Assembly (NCBI RefSeq): GCF_037996765.1
Contig: NZ_JBBNAD010000004.1
Span: 372,001 to 436,000 of the forward strand
Direction of reading: 5' to 3'
Length of the DNA: 64,000 bases
DNA from: Bdellovibrio sp. GT3
GTDB taxonomy: Bacteria > Bdellovibrionota > Bdellovibrionia > Bdellovibrionales > Bdellovibrionaceae
In this document: in pieces, positions 25,819 through 34,022 of the stretch
How the letters are laid out: every line of letters begins with the position of its first letter
How positions within the stretch are numbered: the first letter of the stretch is position 1
Made by a program: the position numbers and the translations under genes
The notes under the pieces: model-generated
What the model saw: the letters and a program-made list of their open reading frames with translations, nothing else
Databases searched by the model: none
What the model was told of the DNA's origin: nothing

Positions 25819-27033
25819 TTAAAAAACAGTTCCATCACTTTGAATGCGCAGGGGAGGGGATCCGTCGGCGCGTTTGTCTTTGGCCGCTTTGCGACCCGCC
25901 CACCAGGTGCCCCCTTCAAGAACTTTTGCCAATGGAAATTCGGTGGAGTCTTTTTTAAGTTCTCGTTGCACAGCCTGGCCAATTCGATCCAGCAAACTCA
26001 CTGTCAAACCACGCCACTCGATGACGATTTCAGAGTCAGGAGTGTGGATTTCTTCAGCCATTGAGGGATCTTTCAAAGTGATCAGCCCCAGATCCAACAG
26101 CAGGCCGCCATTGCGATACTCCGCAAGACCGGTCAGTTGATCGATGTCCGTCAATTTAAAACCAGCCTCCATCAAAGGTTCCATCAAGGAATAGGTCATC
26201 CACTGGGATAGTTTATGGAACGAAGCCATTCCTCCGGAAATCTTTGGATACTTCCAGGTATCCCCAAGGTTGACGCCATTCATTTGCATGCGACCCGGCC
26301 AGATATCACCAAGTCCATCAAGGACTGCGCGCAAAAGCTGCGGCCCGGTGACGGTTTTGCCATATTTTGCATCCAGGTAGTCGACCATGCTGCCAGGTCG
26401 TCCCAACGGGAAAATGTCTTTTTTCTCTGAGACGGCCTTGCCTAAGTTGTGCAAAAGCTGCAGACGTCCCTCGACGCCAACCAGTGGATTCCGAGAGGAT
26501 ACTTGAAATATCTTGCACAGAGCTTCGCGGCTTAAGGTTCTAAGGCCCAGATCGGTCGCCTGAAGCGGTTCATCCAGATCATCAGAAAGATAACCAATAA
26601 TAAATAAGTAATAGCTGGCAATCCCCAAGCCCTCGGAGCGCTGAAAGATTTTGCCGGTGCTTTCTTCTTTGAATGACCAGATATTGCCGGCTCCGGCATC
26701 AAGGAGAACAGAAGGAATGACCAGGTCCAATTTAATACGGGCCTGCTCCATCGGATCCAAATGTTGAATGCGCTTACGCAACCAAGAGGCACGATCAACG
26801 TGCCCAGCCTTGAAGTGCCCCCAACGTGAATGGAAGGGGATATCAAGTTCCGGATAGTTTTCACGAATGACCTGTAGGACGTAGTTGACCACACCGTTCA
26901 TCTTTTCCGGATGATAGTTGAAGTGAGTCTGACCTTTTTGCGTCAGCTCCAGGATTTGCTCAGCACTGTGGCGAACGGCTTGTGGAGAGAGAAGAAAATC
27001 CACGCCCTCCATTGCATAACTAACGTTGCTCAT
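25819..27033 (-). CDS. URC4/Urg3 family protein (DUF1688), uracil catabolism
   Basis: The 404-residue protein carries the DUF1688 blocks: RSEGLGIASYYLFIIGYLSD, GRPGSMVDYLDAKYGK, LGDIWPGRMQMNGVNLGDTW, FHKLSQWMTYSLMEPL and LAEYRNGGLLLDLGLI. In Lachancea kluyveri URC4 is one of the genes required to degrade uracil by the URC route; the reaction it catalyses is not settled. The ATG at 27033 lies within the end of URC1 (14-nt overlap) with AGAGG 7 nt upstream; the frame could open earlier, but the preceding region overlaps URC1 and is not family-like. The next gene is upp. Confidence 0.9.
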   Translation of the reverse strand: MSNVSYAMEGVDFLLSPQAVRHSAEQILELTQKGQTHFNYHPEKMNGVVNYVLQVIRENYPELDIPFHSRWGHFKAGHVDRASWLRKRIQHLDPMEQARIKLDLVIPSVLLDAGAGNIWSFKEESTGKIFQRSEGLGIASYYLFIIGYLSDDLDEPLQATDLGLRTLSREALCKIFQVSSRNPLVGVEGRLQLLHNLGKAVSEKKDIFPLGRPGSMVDYLDAKYGKTVTGPQLLRAVLDGLGDIWPGRMQMNGVNLGDTWKYPKISGGMASFHKLSQWMTYSLMEPLMEAGFKLTDIDQLTGLAEYRNGGLLLDLGLITLKDPSMAEEIHTPDSEIVIEWRGLTVSLLDRIGQAVQRELKKDSTEFPLAKVLEGGTWWAGRKAAKDKRADGSPPLRIQSDGTVF

Positions 27034-28282
27034 CGATACCTCTTCCTTGCACCATGGCCAGTTCGTGAACGGATTTCTGCATGCCCTGACTAAAGTATCC
27101 GGCGGCTTTCTTGGCTTCAATTTCGACCTGGGCATCGGCAGGAATTAGGTAGTCGGGAATTGAAATTCGATTCACGACCGAGATACCACTTTTAACAATG
27201 GCATCGTATTTCATGTTGCTCATCGAATGCAGATTGTGAATTTTTGTAATTCCAAAGAAGTTTAAAATATCCGGCATCAACTCCTGGAAACGGGCATCCT
27301 CAACTCCCGCGACACATTCTGTGCGATGGAAGTAAGTGGCAGCAGAGTCTCCGCCAACTTGGCGTTTTCGGGCATTGTAAACCAGGAACTTGGTCACTTC
27401 GCCAAGGGCACGACCTTCCTTGCGGTAGTAGGCGATGATACCAACTCCACCTCGTTGAGCGGTACGGGCCGCATCCTCGATGCCGTAAATCAAATAGGGA
27501 CGGCATGTGCAAATATCAGATCCAAAAACATCGGAACCATTGCATTCATCATGCACCCGGCAAGTCAGTTCGATTTCGGGATTTGCCAGATCCTTGGGAT
27601 CACCAAAAATATAGACAGTCGTGGATCCGATAGGTGGCAGCATCACTTTCAAATCCGGGCGTGTCACCAACTCTGGGAACATGCCGCCAGTTTCCTGAAA
27701 CAGAATTTTGCGCAAATCACCTTCATCGACGTTCAGGCGTTTGGCAATACCGGGCAGGTACCATACCGGTTCAATGGCGACCTTGGTTACTTTGACGTCT
27801 TTGTTTTCTGTGATTATTTTGCCGTCAATTTTCAGACGACCTTTTTCCAAGGCTTCTGTGATCTCGGGAATTTGCAGGCGAGCCTGAGTGACGGCAATAG
27901 TTGGGCGCACATCGTAGCCACAACCGTATGCTTCCTGAAAATGTGCCGGGATGTCAAAACCCCACGGATCCAGTGACACGATTTTGTCAGGGTCATACCA
28001 AGAAGGAAAAGGTCCGATCTTCACAGGGCTTTCAGTGTTGTGCAAGTCTGGACGATGATTGGTAGAGTAGCGACCTTGGGCCACAGATAAAGCCCGGTAG
28101 ACCGTGTAGCTGCCGCTATGTGTGCCGATGGCATTGCGTTTTTTCGAATCCGTCAAAGAGCCCACGACGGGACCGCGTTCCTTGGAGGATTTGGCGCCCC
28201 ATTTGATCGGCAGGCTTTCTTTAAACACATGGCTGGAGTGAGAAGTTAAAACAACGTGAGGTGATCTTTTCAGTTCATTCAT
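27020..28282 (-). CDS. URC1-type GTP cyclohydrolase II homologue, uracil catabolism
   Basis: The 420-residue protein has a GTP cyclohydrolase II core: CRVHDECNGSDVFGSDICTC holds the zinc cysteines, followed by YRKEGRALGEVTKFLVYNAR. It has a long N-terminal extension (about 190 residues, for example RSPHVVLTSHSSHVFKES) and a C-terminal tail not found in RibA. This is the layout of URC1, which in fungi is needed for uracil breakdown rather than riboflavin synthesis and is thought to open a ring in a uracil-derived nucleotide. The ATG at 28282 overlaps the upstream stop as TAATG. No other rib genes are present. Confidence 0.9.
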   Translation of the reverse strand: MNELKRSPHVVLTSHSSHVFKESLPIKWGAKSSKERGPVVGSLTDSKKRNAIGTHSGSYTVYRALSVAQGRYSTNHRPDLHNTESPVKIGPFPSWYDPDKIVSLDPWGFDIPAHFQEAYGCGYDVRPTIAVTQARLQIPEITEALEKGRLKIDGKIITENKDVKVTKVAIEPVWYLPGIAKRLNVDEGDLRKILFQETGGMFPELVTRPDLKVMLPPIGSTTVYIFGDPKDLANPEIELTCRVHDECNGSDVFGSDICTCRPYLIYGIEDAARTAQRGGVGIIAYYRKEGRALGEVTKFLVYNARKRQVGGDSAATYFHRTECVAGVEDARFQELMPDILNFFGITKIHNLHSMSNMKYDAIVKSGISVVNRISIPDYLIPADAQVEIEAKKAAGYFSQGMQKSVHELAMVQGRGIDEQR

Positions 28283-29757
28283 TATGACATCCAATTATTG
28301 TCGTGTTGTTGGTCCCATTTGACTGTGACTTTTTTTAAGTTTGACCAAAAATCCAAAGAAGAAGTTCCGGTTATGTCGCCATGACCGAATTTGGATTGAT
28401 TGATACCGCCGAAAGAGAATGGTTCCCGTGGGACGGGGACGCCCACATTCACTCCGACCATTCCGGTGCTTGCCATAGAAATCACTTTTTCGGCCAATGC
28501 GCCGGAAGAAGTGAAAACCGAACAGGCATTGCCCATCAGTGAAGAGTTCTCGATTCTCATGGCTTCTGAAATATCTTTGCAGCGAACGATACAAAGAACC
28601 GGTCCAAAGAGTTCAAGTTTGGAAATTTCCTGATGTGGCGACACGTAATCCAGAATTGTAGGGCCAATCCAGTTGCCTTGCTCCATACCTGGGGGCGGGG
28701 AGGCCTTTCTGCCATCGAGAAGAATTTTTGCACCCTCGGCGACTGCGTTTGCAATTTGATCATGCAGGAATTTGACTTGCGCCTTGCTGATGATCGCTCC
28801 CATGTCTTTGCCAAGTTCCAGGGAGCTTGCACGGTCGATAATTTTTTGAATGTGGTGACGAACCTCACCAACCGCGAGCACAACAGCCGCGGCCATGCAG
28901 CGTTGACCTGCGCATCCGGTGAAGGAGTCACTGATCCCGATGCCAGCAATTTCTGGATTTGCATCTGGAAGCAAGACAATATGATTTTTTGCTCCGCCAA
29001 GGGCGAGAATGCGTTTGCCGGCTTTAGTGCCACGCTCGTAGACCGCGCGGGCCACTGGTGTTGAACCGACAAAAGAAAGAGCCTGGACATCCGGGTGATC
29101 CAGAAGGGACTGCGCCACTTCGGCACCGCCTTGCAGAACTTGAAAGATGCCATCCGGAAGACCGGCTTCCTGCAGTGATTGGGCAATCTTCATCGAAGTC
29201 AGCGGTGTCTTTTCAGAGGGCTTCCAAATATAGGCATTGCCCAGGGCGAGTGCCGTTGGAATTGTCCAGAAGGGAACCATCGCTGGGAAGTTGAAAGGCG
29301 TGATACTGGCCACAACTCCCACAGGCATTCTGCGATACTCACAGCTTACACCCCGGGAAACTTCCAGCTTTCCGCCGACATCCAGATTTTGCAAAGATGT
29401 TGCAAATTCCAGAACCTCGATGCCTTTCATCAAACCGGCTTTTCCTTCCGCAAAAGTTTTGCCAGACTCTGAACTTTTTAAATGAGAAATTTCATCGATG
29501 TCGCGCAATAGAATTTGACGAAGCTGGAATAGAACTTTCGTACGCTCTTTAATAGGTGTCGCGGCCCATTCTTTCTGAGCTCTGCGTGCGTCTGCGATGG
29601 CAGTTTGAACCTCTTCAGAGGAAGATTGGTGAACTTCGCCAATCAAGGCCCCATTGTGCGGGGAGTGAATAGAAATTTTAGAACCCGTTCCAGCTTTGAA
29701 TTTTCCAGAGACAAAATTCAAAACAGGAATGGGCGAAAGAGGAATCTTAACGCTCAT
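28282..29757 (-). CDS. CoA-acylating (methyl)malonate-semialdehyde dehydrogenase, MmsA-type
   Basis: The 491-residue aldehyde dehydrogenase has catalytic Cys in GCAGQRCMA and the NAD-binding region FNFPAMVPFWTIPTALALGN. The general base of hydrolytic members (ELGGK) is replaced in LALGGAKNH, as in the CoA-dependent MmsA/IolA group. C-terminal VGVNVGVPVPREPFSFGG is also group-typical. Oxidising malonate semialdehyde to acetyl-CoA would complete catabolism of the 3-carbon product of the URC route. It is the first gene of the operon and shares a base with the URC1 start. The exact substrate is inferred. Confidence 0.88.
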   Translation of the reverse strand: MSVKIPLSPIPVLNFVSGKFKAGTGSKISIHSPHNGALIGEVHQSSSEEVQTAIADARRAQKEWAATPIKERTKVLFQLRQILLRDIDEISHLKSSESGKTFAEGKAGLMKGIEVLEFATSLQNLDVGGKLEVSRGVSCEYRRMPVGVVASITPFNFPAMVPFWTIPTALALGNAYIWKPSEKTPLTSMKIAQSLQEAGLPDGIFQVLQGGAEVAQSLLDHPDVQALSFVGSTPVARAVYERGTKAGKRILALGGAKNHIVLLPDANPEIAGIGISDSFTGCAGQRCMAAAVVLAVGEVRHHIQKIIDRASSLELGKDMGAIISKAQVKFLHDQIANAVAEGAKILLDGRKASPPPGMEQGNWIGPTILDYVSPHQEISKLELFGPVLCIVRCKDISEAMRIENSSLMGNACSVFTSSGALAEKVISMASTGMVGVNVGVPVPREPFSFGGINQSKFGHGDITGTSSLDFWSNLKKVTVKWDQQHDNNWMS

Positions 29758-29844
29758 AATCCGACCTTTATTACGTAAGTTTTAAAGACCTGACTTTATT
29801 GAAGAGCGGTAAGAATTATCAAATTAAGAAAGATTCATTAGCAA

Positions 29845-30174
29845 TTAGAAATGACTGCCGTTTTCGTAGTAATTCTTTTTTTCGAGAGGAATAAAGATAA
29901 CGGCGATATCATCTTGAGGACATAGTGCTTTTACTTTTTCAGTGATGATCATTGCACTTTTATCTTGCACCTCTTGGGACCTTTGAAACCAAAGAACCTC
30001 AACGAAGGGATACTCACCACCGCTTTGGCCTTTAATGAAATATTGAGTGTTGATGAGTTCAAATGAGAAATTGTCCTCACTTGTTTCCATCGAAGGTGCC
30101 AGTTGCTGTGGTAAGGTCTGGCTTAAATTCGCAACTTGCTCAGCTTTCATTCCGCGAAAACGTATATGTGGCAT
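29845..30174 (-). CDS. DUF1904 family protein
   Basis: The 109-residue protein begins MPHIRFRGMKAEQVANLSQT and contains TSEDNFSFELINTQYF and YPFVEVLWFQRSQEVQDKSA, which mark DUF1904. The family looks like a tautomerase-fold relative, but its N-terminal Pro follows the initiator Met and activity is unproven. AGGAGAT lies 7 nt upstream of the ATG. It is divergent from the chemoreceptor gene at 30284. Confidence 0.8.
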   Translation of the reverse strand: MPHIRFRGMKAEQVANLSQTLPQQLAPSMETSEDNFSFELINTQYFIKGQSGGEYPFVEVLWFQRSQEVQDKSAMIITEKVKALCPQDDIAVIFIPLEKKNYYENGSHF

Positions 30175-30283
30175 ATGTATGATCTCCTGAATAGAAAATA
30201 TGGAACAAACTCAGTTTCGAATCAAGCTTGTTAAGCCCCGGGTGGAAACACCCGATCATTTTAGCGTTAATTTGGAGGCTGAA

Positions 30284-31741
30284 ATGAGTGTACGTATATG
30301 GAATGGGCGAAGTTATCGCTATAAAACACTGGCATTGTTAATTGCAGCGCTGGTTCCCCTATGGGCGATTGTGTTGTTTTATTTGATGCCGATGGTTCGC
30401 GACAACATGTACGAGGATCGCAAGGTCATGTTACACAATACCGTTGATCTCGCCTCCAATACAATCCAACGATACTACAAGCAGTTCGAGGATAAGAAGA
30501 TCACCGAAGAAGAGGCGCAAAAGCTGGCGCTTGCGGCGATCTCTGAGTATCGCTATGCCGGCAGTGAATATTTTTGGATCAACGATTTTGGCCCGAATGT
30601 GTTGATGCATCCAATTAAGCCAGAGTTGGATGGTAAAGATGCCGGCGGGATCAAGGATCCTAACGGAGTGCATTTGTTCAAAGAGTTTGCGTTGATGGCG
30701 CAAACACCTGCGGCGGAAGGTTTCGTGAATTATATGTGGCCGAAACCAGGCTCGCCTCATCCGGTTCCTAAAATAAGTTTCGTCAGACAATTCAAACCTT
30801 GGAAATGGGTGGTTGGAACTGGCGTCTATGTGGATGACGTTGAAAAAATGGTCGCGGCAGTGCGCTTGAAAGTCATGATCGGATTCGGTCTGGCTTCGTT
30901 CATCGCCTTTGCGGTTTTTGCGATGTTTTCAAATAAATTGATGAAGTTCTTAACTCGTACGGTTGTTGATACCAGCGATGCCAGCAAGCAAGTGAAGGAA
31001 GCATCAAACATGCTTTCCAGTGCCGGTCAGAACGTGGCGCAAGGATCCGTTGAGTCGGCTGCAAAAATTGAAGACACGCTGGGTGCGGTGCGTACGCTGA
31101 GCGAAGTGGTTGGTGCCAATCAGGAGCGCGCAAACCAGGCTGCGAGTCTTGCGCAAAGTTCGGAGCAAGGGGCTGCCACGGGCGCTGATGAGATTCGTCG
31201 TCTGATGGAATCCATTACGGCCATGTCCAAGATCTCTGAGGAAATCACTTCGGCGATGGACATCATTGATGACATCGCATTTCAGACAAATCTACTGGCC
31301 TTGAATGCAGCGGTGGAAGCTGCCCGGGCCGGGGAGCAGGGTCGTGGTTTCGCCGTGGTGGCGGATGCAGTTCGTACACTTTCGTTAAAATCTGCGGAAG
31401 CGGCCAAGGAAGTAAAAGCGGTTGTGACCAGCAACGTGAATCAAACAAGGATTTCTCTGGATCTGGCACAAAAGAGTGATGAAGTCTTAAATGAGATCGT
31501 CAGTTCTGTGAAAAAAGTCAGCATCCTGAACAAGGAAATCGCAGATACCACTCGTGACCAAACAGAAGGAATTCAATCCATCTACAAATCGATGGAGGGG
31601 TTGGAAAGACAAACTCAGGCGTTCTCGGCTGCGGCAGAGGAAACGGCTGCGACTTCAGAAGAAATGTCTGCCCAAGCCAGCAACCTTGAGTTGATGGTCA
31701 ATAATATCGCTGTGGAAGTCGTGGGTAAAAAGGCCGCCTAA
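30284..31741 (+). CDS. Methyl-accepting chemotaxis protein with sCache_2 sensor
   Basis: The 485-residue chemoreceptor has a first membrane helix (LALLIAALVPLWAIVLFYL), then a periplasmic single Cache domain with YFWINDFGPNVLMHP and RQFKPWKWVVGTGVYVDDV. A second membrane helix (IGFGLASFIAFAVFAMF) follows, then the coiled-coil signalling domain with hairpin tip DIAFQTNLLALNAAVEAARA and GEQGRGFAVVADAVRTLS. The ATG at 30284 has GGAGG 6 nt upstream; an in-frame ATG at 30200 has no such site and would add 28 charged residues. sCache_2 domains often bind small carboxylates. The ligand here is unknown. It overlaps the convergent DUF924 gene by 4 nt. Confidence 0.92.
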   Translation: MSVRIWNGRSYRYKTLALLIAALVPLWAIVLFYLMPMVRDNMYEDRKVMLHNTVDLASNTIQRYYKQFEDKKITEEEAQKLALAAISEYRYAGSEYFWINDFGPNVLMHPIKPELDGKDAGGIKDPNGVHLFKEFALMAQTPAAEGFVNYMWPKPGSPHPVPKISFVRQFKPWKWVVGTGVYVDDVEKMVAAVRLKVMIGFGLASFIAFAVFAMFSNKLMKFLTRTVVDTSDASKQVKEASNMLSSAGQNVAQGSVESAAKIEDTLGAVRTLSEVVGANQERANQAASLAQSSEQGAATGADEIRRLMESITAMSKISEEITSAMDIIDDIAFQTNLLALNAAVEAARAGEQGRGFAVVADAVRTLSLKSAEAAKEVKAVVTSNVNQTRISLDLAQKSDEVLNEIVSSVKKVSILNKEIADTTRDQTEGIQSIYKSMEGLERQTQAFSAAAEETAATSEEMSAQASNLELMVNNIAVEVVGKKAA

Positions 31742-32286
31742 AAGGTGGCCGAGCCCGGCATTTTCAAGTAAGCCAGCTCTTCTTTGGTTGAAGGCCGTCC
31801 CAATATTTCATTGCGATAGGGGTAGCGGCCGAACCTGTCGATAAGGATCTTGTGTTCCAGTTCATACTCCAGGGAGTTTTCAAGGCCCTGTTGAGAGAAT
31901 AAACGTACAGCCTCTTGGTGTATCAGATCTGATTCACTGTGCATGAATGGCATATACAGGAAGACTCGTTCGTCACGATCCAGTTTTTGATCGTCCCCGG
32001 TTGCAATCGCCTCCTGTGAGAGGGCCAAAGCGAGGCCGTCGTTTTTAAAGGCCTCCGGGGTATCTCTGAAAATGTTACGAGAGAATTGGTCCAGAACAAT
32101 AACTTCAGCCAGACGCCCGCGAGGCGTTGCTCGCCAGCGAAATGTCTCGCATCGTTCTACTTTTCTGTAGGTTCCCAAAAACTTTTGAAGAATCTCCCGG
32201 TCCAGGTCAGGCTTTTTAGCAAACCAGAGTTCGGGATTTAGCTCTTCAAACCAGAAATTGAGAACGCGTGAAGCTTCTGCATCCAT
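31738..32286 (-). CDS. DUF924 family protein
   Basis: The 182-residue helical protein has the DUF924 hallmarks VLNFWFEELNPELWFAKKPD, LAEVIVLDQFSRNIFRDTPE, DERVFLYMPFMHSESDLIHQ and DRFGRYPYRNEILGR. The fold is TPR-like and the function is unknown. The ATG at 32286 is used; an upstream TTG adds five residues. Its last codons overlap those of the chemoreceptor gene. Confidence 0.88.
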   Translation of the reverse strand: MDAEASRVLNFWFEELNPELWFAKKPDLDREILQKFLGTYRKVERCETFRWRATPRGRLAEVIVLDQFSRNIFRDTPEAFKNDGLALALSQEAIATGDDQKLDRDERVFLYMPFMHSESDLIHQEAVRLFSQQGLENSLEYELEHKILIDRFGRYPYRNEILGRPSTKEELAYLKMPGSATF

Positions 32287-32372
32287 GGATTGATAGTACA
32301 AATTTTAAAATCAGTTCGCACTTGTGTAGCTTCTTCCTTGTCAAAATACGCGGATACAGGCAGCGTGATGCT

Positions 32373-32816
32373 ATGAGTGGAATTAAATTGATTGCTTCCA
32401 TCGAGGCCGTCAAGGGCATCGCGGTGCTTTTTGTCAGTATCGGAATTCTAAGTTTGATGGGACAGGACATTCAAAGAGTGGGTGTGCAGGTCTCCCATTA
32501 CCTCGGAGTGGAGCACAATCATTTTTATAAGTCGATATTCACTGCGCTGAAGGAACACAGTCAAATACTCCGGCAGCTGGCTCTGTTGGCATTGGCGTAT
32601 TCAGCATTGCGATTTGTCGAGGCCTATGGATTGTGGAATGAACGCAGTTGGGCTGAGTGGTTGGCAATTGTTTCCGGGGGCATTTATCTGCCATTTGAGA
32701 TCTTGAAGCTCATCGAGGGTTTTGCCTGGTGGAAAGTGGGCATCACGGTAGTGAATGTCCTGATTGTCGCTTACTTGATTTATTTTAAAATTCGCCGGGA
32801 CCGGCTTTTAAAATGA
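32373..32816 (+). CDS. DUF2127 family membrane protein
   Basis: The 147-residue protein has four hydrophobic segments and family sequences GIKLIASIEAVKGIAVLFVS, ALAYSALRFVEAYGLWNERS and WAEWLAIVSGGIYLPFEILK. The function is unknown. The ATG at 32373 matches the family start; the frame is open to 32268, but that part overlaps the DUF924 start and looks non-coding. There is no clear ribosome-binding site. Confidence 0.85.
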   Translation: MSGIKLIASIEAVKGIAVLFVSIGILSLMGQDIQRVGVQVSHYLGVEHNHFYKSIFTALKEHSQILRQLALLALAYSALRFVEAYGLWNERSWAEWLAIVSGGIYLPFEILKLIEGFAWWKVGITVVNVLIVAYLIYFKIRRDRLLK

Positions 32817-32819
32817 CAC

Positions 32820-32842
32820 GGCCGACCTTATGAGGGTCGGCC
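32820..32842. terminator. Terminator between the DUF2127 gene and the convergent lipoprotein
   Basis: GGCCGACC pairs with GGTCGGCC around a 7-nt loop, just after the DUF2127 stop codon. The T tract is poor. Confidence 0.7.
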
Positions 32843-32894
32843 CAAAGTATTTGGTTTGAGGGGAACCGCTGACCTTGTTTGTGTCAGCGAGGTC

Positions 32895-33326
32895 TTAGTT
32901 AAACCACTGACCTTGGTAGTTTTGTGGATAACATGCCCATTGACCGTAAGAATTGATTTTATACCCGAAGAAAGCCACACCGTTTTGACCGCGGTATTGA
33001 GTACAACCAGCCTCCGGCAAGCAAGTTCCATTCACCAGAACATAACCTGATTGACCGTTACAAGTTGGAGTGCCAGTCGTAGTTGTTGTGCTGTAAGTAC
33101 CAGCCACACACATATTAGTAGAGTAGTCATAACCAAAGTTTGCAGCGTAACCCATGCTAGTACATTGAGCTGTTGGCAAGCAGCCTTTATTAGTTACGTA
33201 AGCGTATCCAGTTCCGCAGGAGTTAGCTGCAGTATTAGATGAACCGGAAGAATTGCTCTTAGAGCAATTGGCCAAGAATAATGTCATACCCATCAAAAGA
33301 ACCGTAAGAATTGTTTTCGTTTTCAT
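32895..33326 (-). CDS. Cysteine-rich lipoprotein with an internal duplication
   Basis: The 143-residue protein has a lipoprotein signal ending in LFLANC and a Ser/Asn linker. Two copies of a Cys-rich unit follow. Copy one contains GYAYVTNKGCLPTAQC and NFGYDYSTNMC; copy two contains GYVLVNGTCLPEAGC and FFGYKINSYGQWAC. The shared pattern is GYxxVxxxxCLPxxxC, then FGY and a further Cys. I do not recognise a named family. GAGGGA precedes the ATG, and the 16-bp element AAAAAACGTCTCACTT lies 17 bp upstream. Confidence 0.8.
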   Translation of the reverse strand: MKTKTILTVLLMGMTLFLANCSKSNSSGSSNTAANSCGTGYAYVTNKGCLPTAQCTSMGYAANFGYDYSTNMCVAGTYSTTTTTGTPTCNGQSGYVLVNGTCLPEAGCTQYRGQNGVAFFGYKINSYGQWACYPQNYQGQWFN

Positions 33327-33343
33327 ATCATCCCTCTTTGTTA

Positions 33344-33359
33344 AAAAAACGTCTCACTT
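33344..33359 (-). promoter_or_regulatory. 16-bp shared upstream element, copy 1
   Basis: AAAAAACGTCTCACTT, identical to 53698-53713 and in the same orientation and similar distance (17 and 20 bp) to a minus-strand start codon. It contains GTCTC, a half of the dyad seen elsewhere in the window. Confidence 0.45.
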
Positions 33360-33545
33360 GGGTAATACTCAAGGTCCGTGCCATCCGGGGCCACCCAATG
33401 CCTGCGTTTATTTTGATCTGAGTGTCTCGATTTGGAACATCGGCCAAGTCGGACGAAAAATGTTAGACAGTCGTTAGTTCCCGAATTCCACAATCCTGCA
33501 ACATTTAGGGTCTAGAATTTCTTTATAAGCACTGGAGAGGAATTT

Positions 33546-33986
33546 ATGACAGAGGATATGCAATTACATATATTACTGAGCAAGCTGACGATTGATTTTG
33601 AAACGGCTCTGGAAGAGTTCTTTCAGGAGTACAAACTAACCACCACTAGATTCATCATTCTGAACCTTCTTTATAATAGTCCCGATGGGATGACTCCAAC
33701 AGAGACAGCCAAGGCGGTGGGGGTTACCAATGCGACGATTTCAGCCATCATCTCGAATTTGAAACAGGTCGGATGGATTGATTCCCGTCAAAAGTTGGGG
33801 GACAGTCGTTCATACAGCATTGTTTTGTCAGACTCAGGTCTGGAACTAATGAATAAAGTCCTGCCAGTTTATAATCAAAACATCAGTCAAATGTGGTCCC
33901 AGTTCAGTAGCGATGAGAAACGGAATTTAGGGAACTTAATGACTCGAGTCAGTCAGCTGGTCGGGGTCATGAGCAAGAACAATTAA
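33546..33986 (+). CDS. MarR-family transcriptional regulator
   Basis: The 146-residue protein has the MarR winged helix: RFIILNLLYNSPDGMTPTET, AKAVGVTNATISAIISNLKQ (recognition helix) and VGWIDSRQKLGDSRSYSIVL (wing). GGAGAGG lies just upstream of the ATG. The gene ends 36 bp before the propeptide gene and may control the propeptide-protease pair, although no inverted-repeat operator stands out. Confidence 0.9.
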   Translation: MTEDMQLHILLSKLTIDFETALEEFFQEYKLTTTRFIILNLLYNSPDGMTPTETAKAVGVTNATISAIISNLKQVGWIDSRQKLGDSRSYSIVLSDSGLELMNKVLPVYNQNISQMWSQFSSDEKRNLGNLMTRVSQLVGVMSKNN

Positions 33987-34022
33987 CTCGAGTTATCAAA
34001 TGGTTATACCGATAAGATACCT

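Noticed and set aside
26318-26518. Possible CRISPR or tandem repeat array anywhere in the window
   Set aside because: Only the coding Met-rich repeats and isolated two-copy repeats were found; no regularly spaced direct repeats with unique spacers.
27020-28282. Annotating the GTP cyclohydrolase II homologue as RibA for riboflavin synthesis
   Set aside because: The long N-terminal extension, the lack of a RibB domain or other rib genes, and the URC4/upp neighbours point to URC1.
30200-30283. Longer start of the chemoreceptor at 30200
   Set aside because: It lacks a ribosome-binding site, while the ATG at 30284 has GGAGG at 6 nt and begins just before the first membrane helix.
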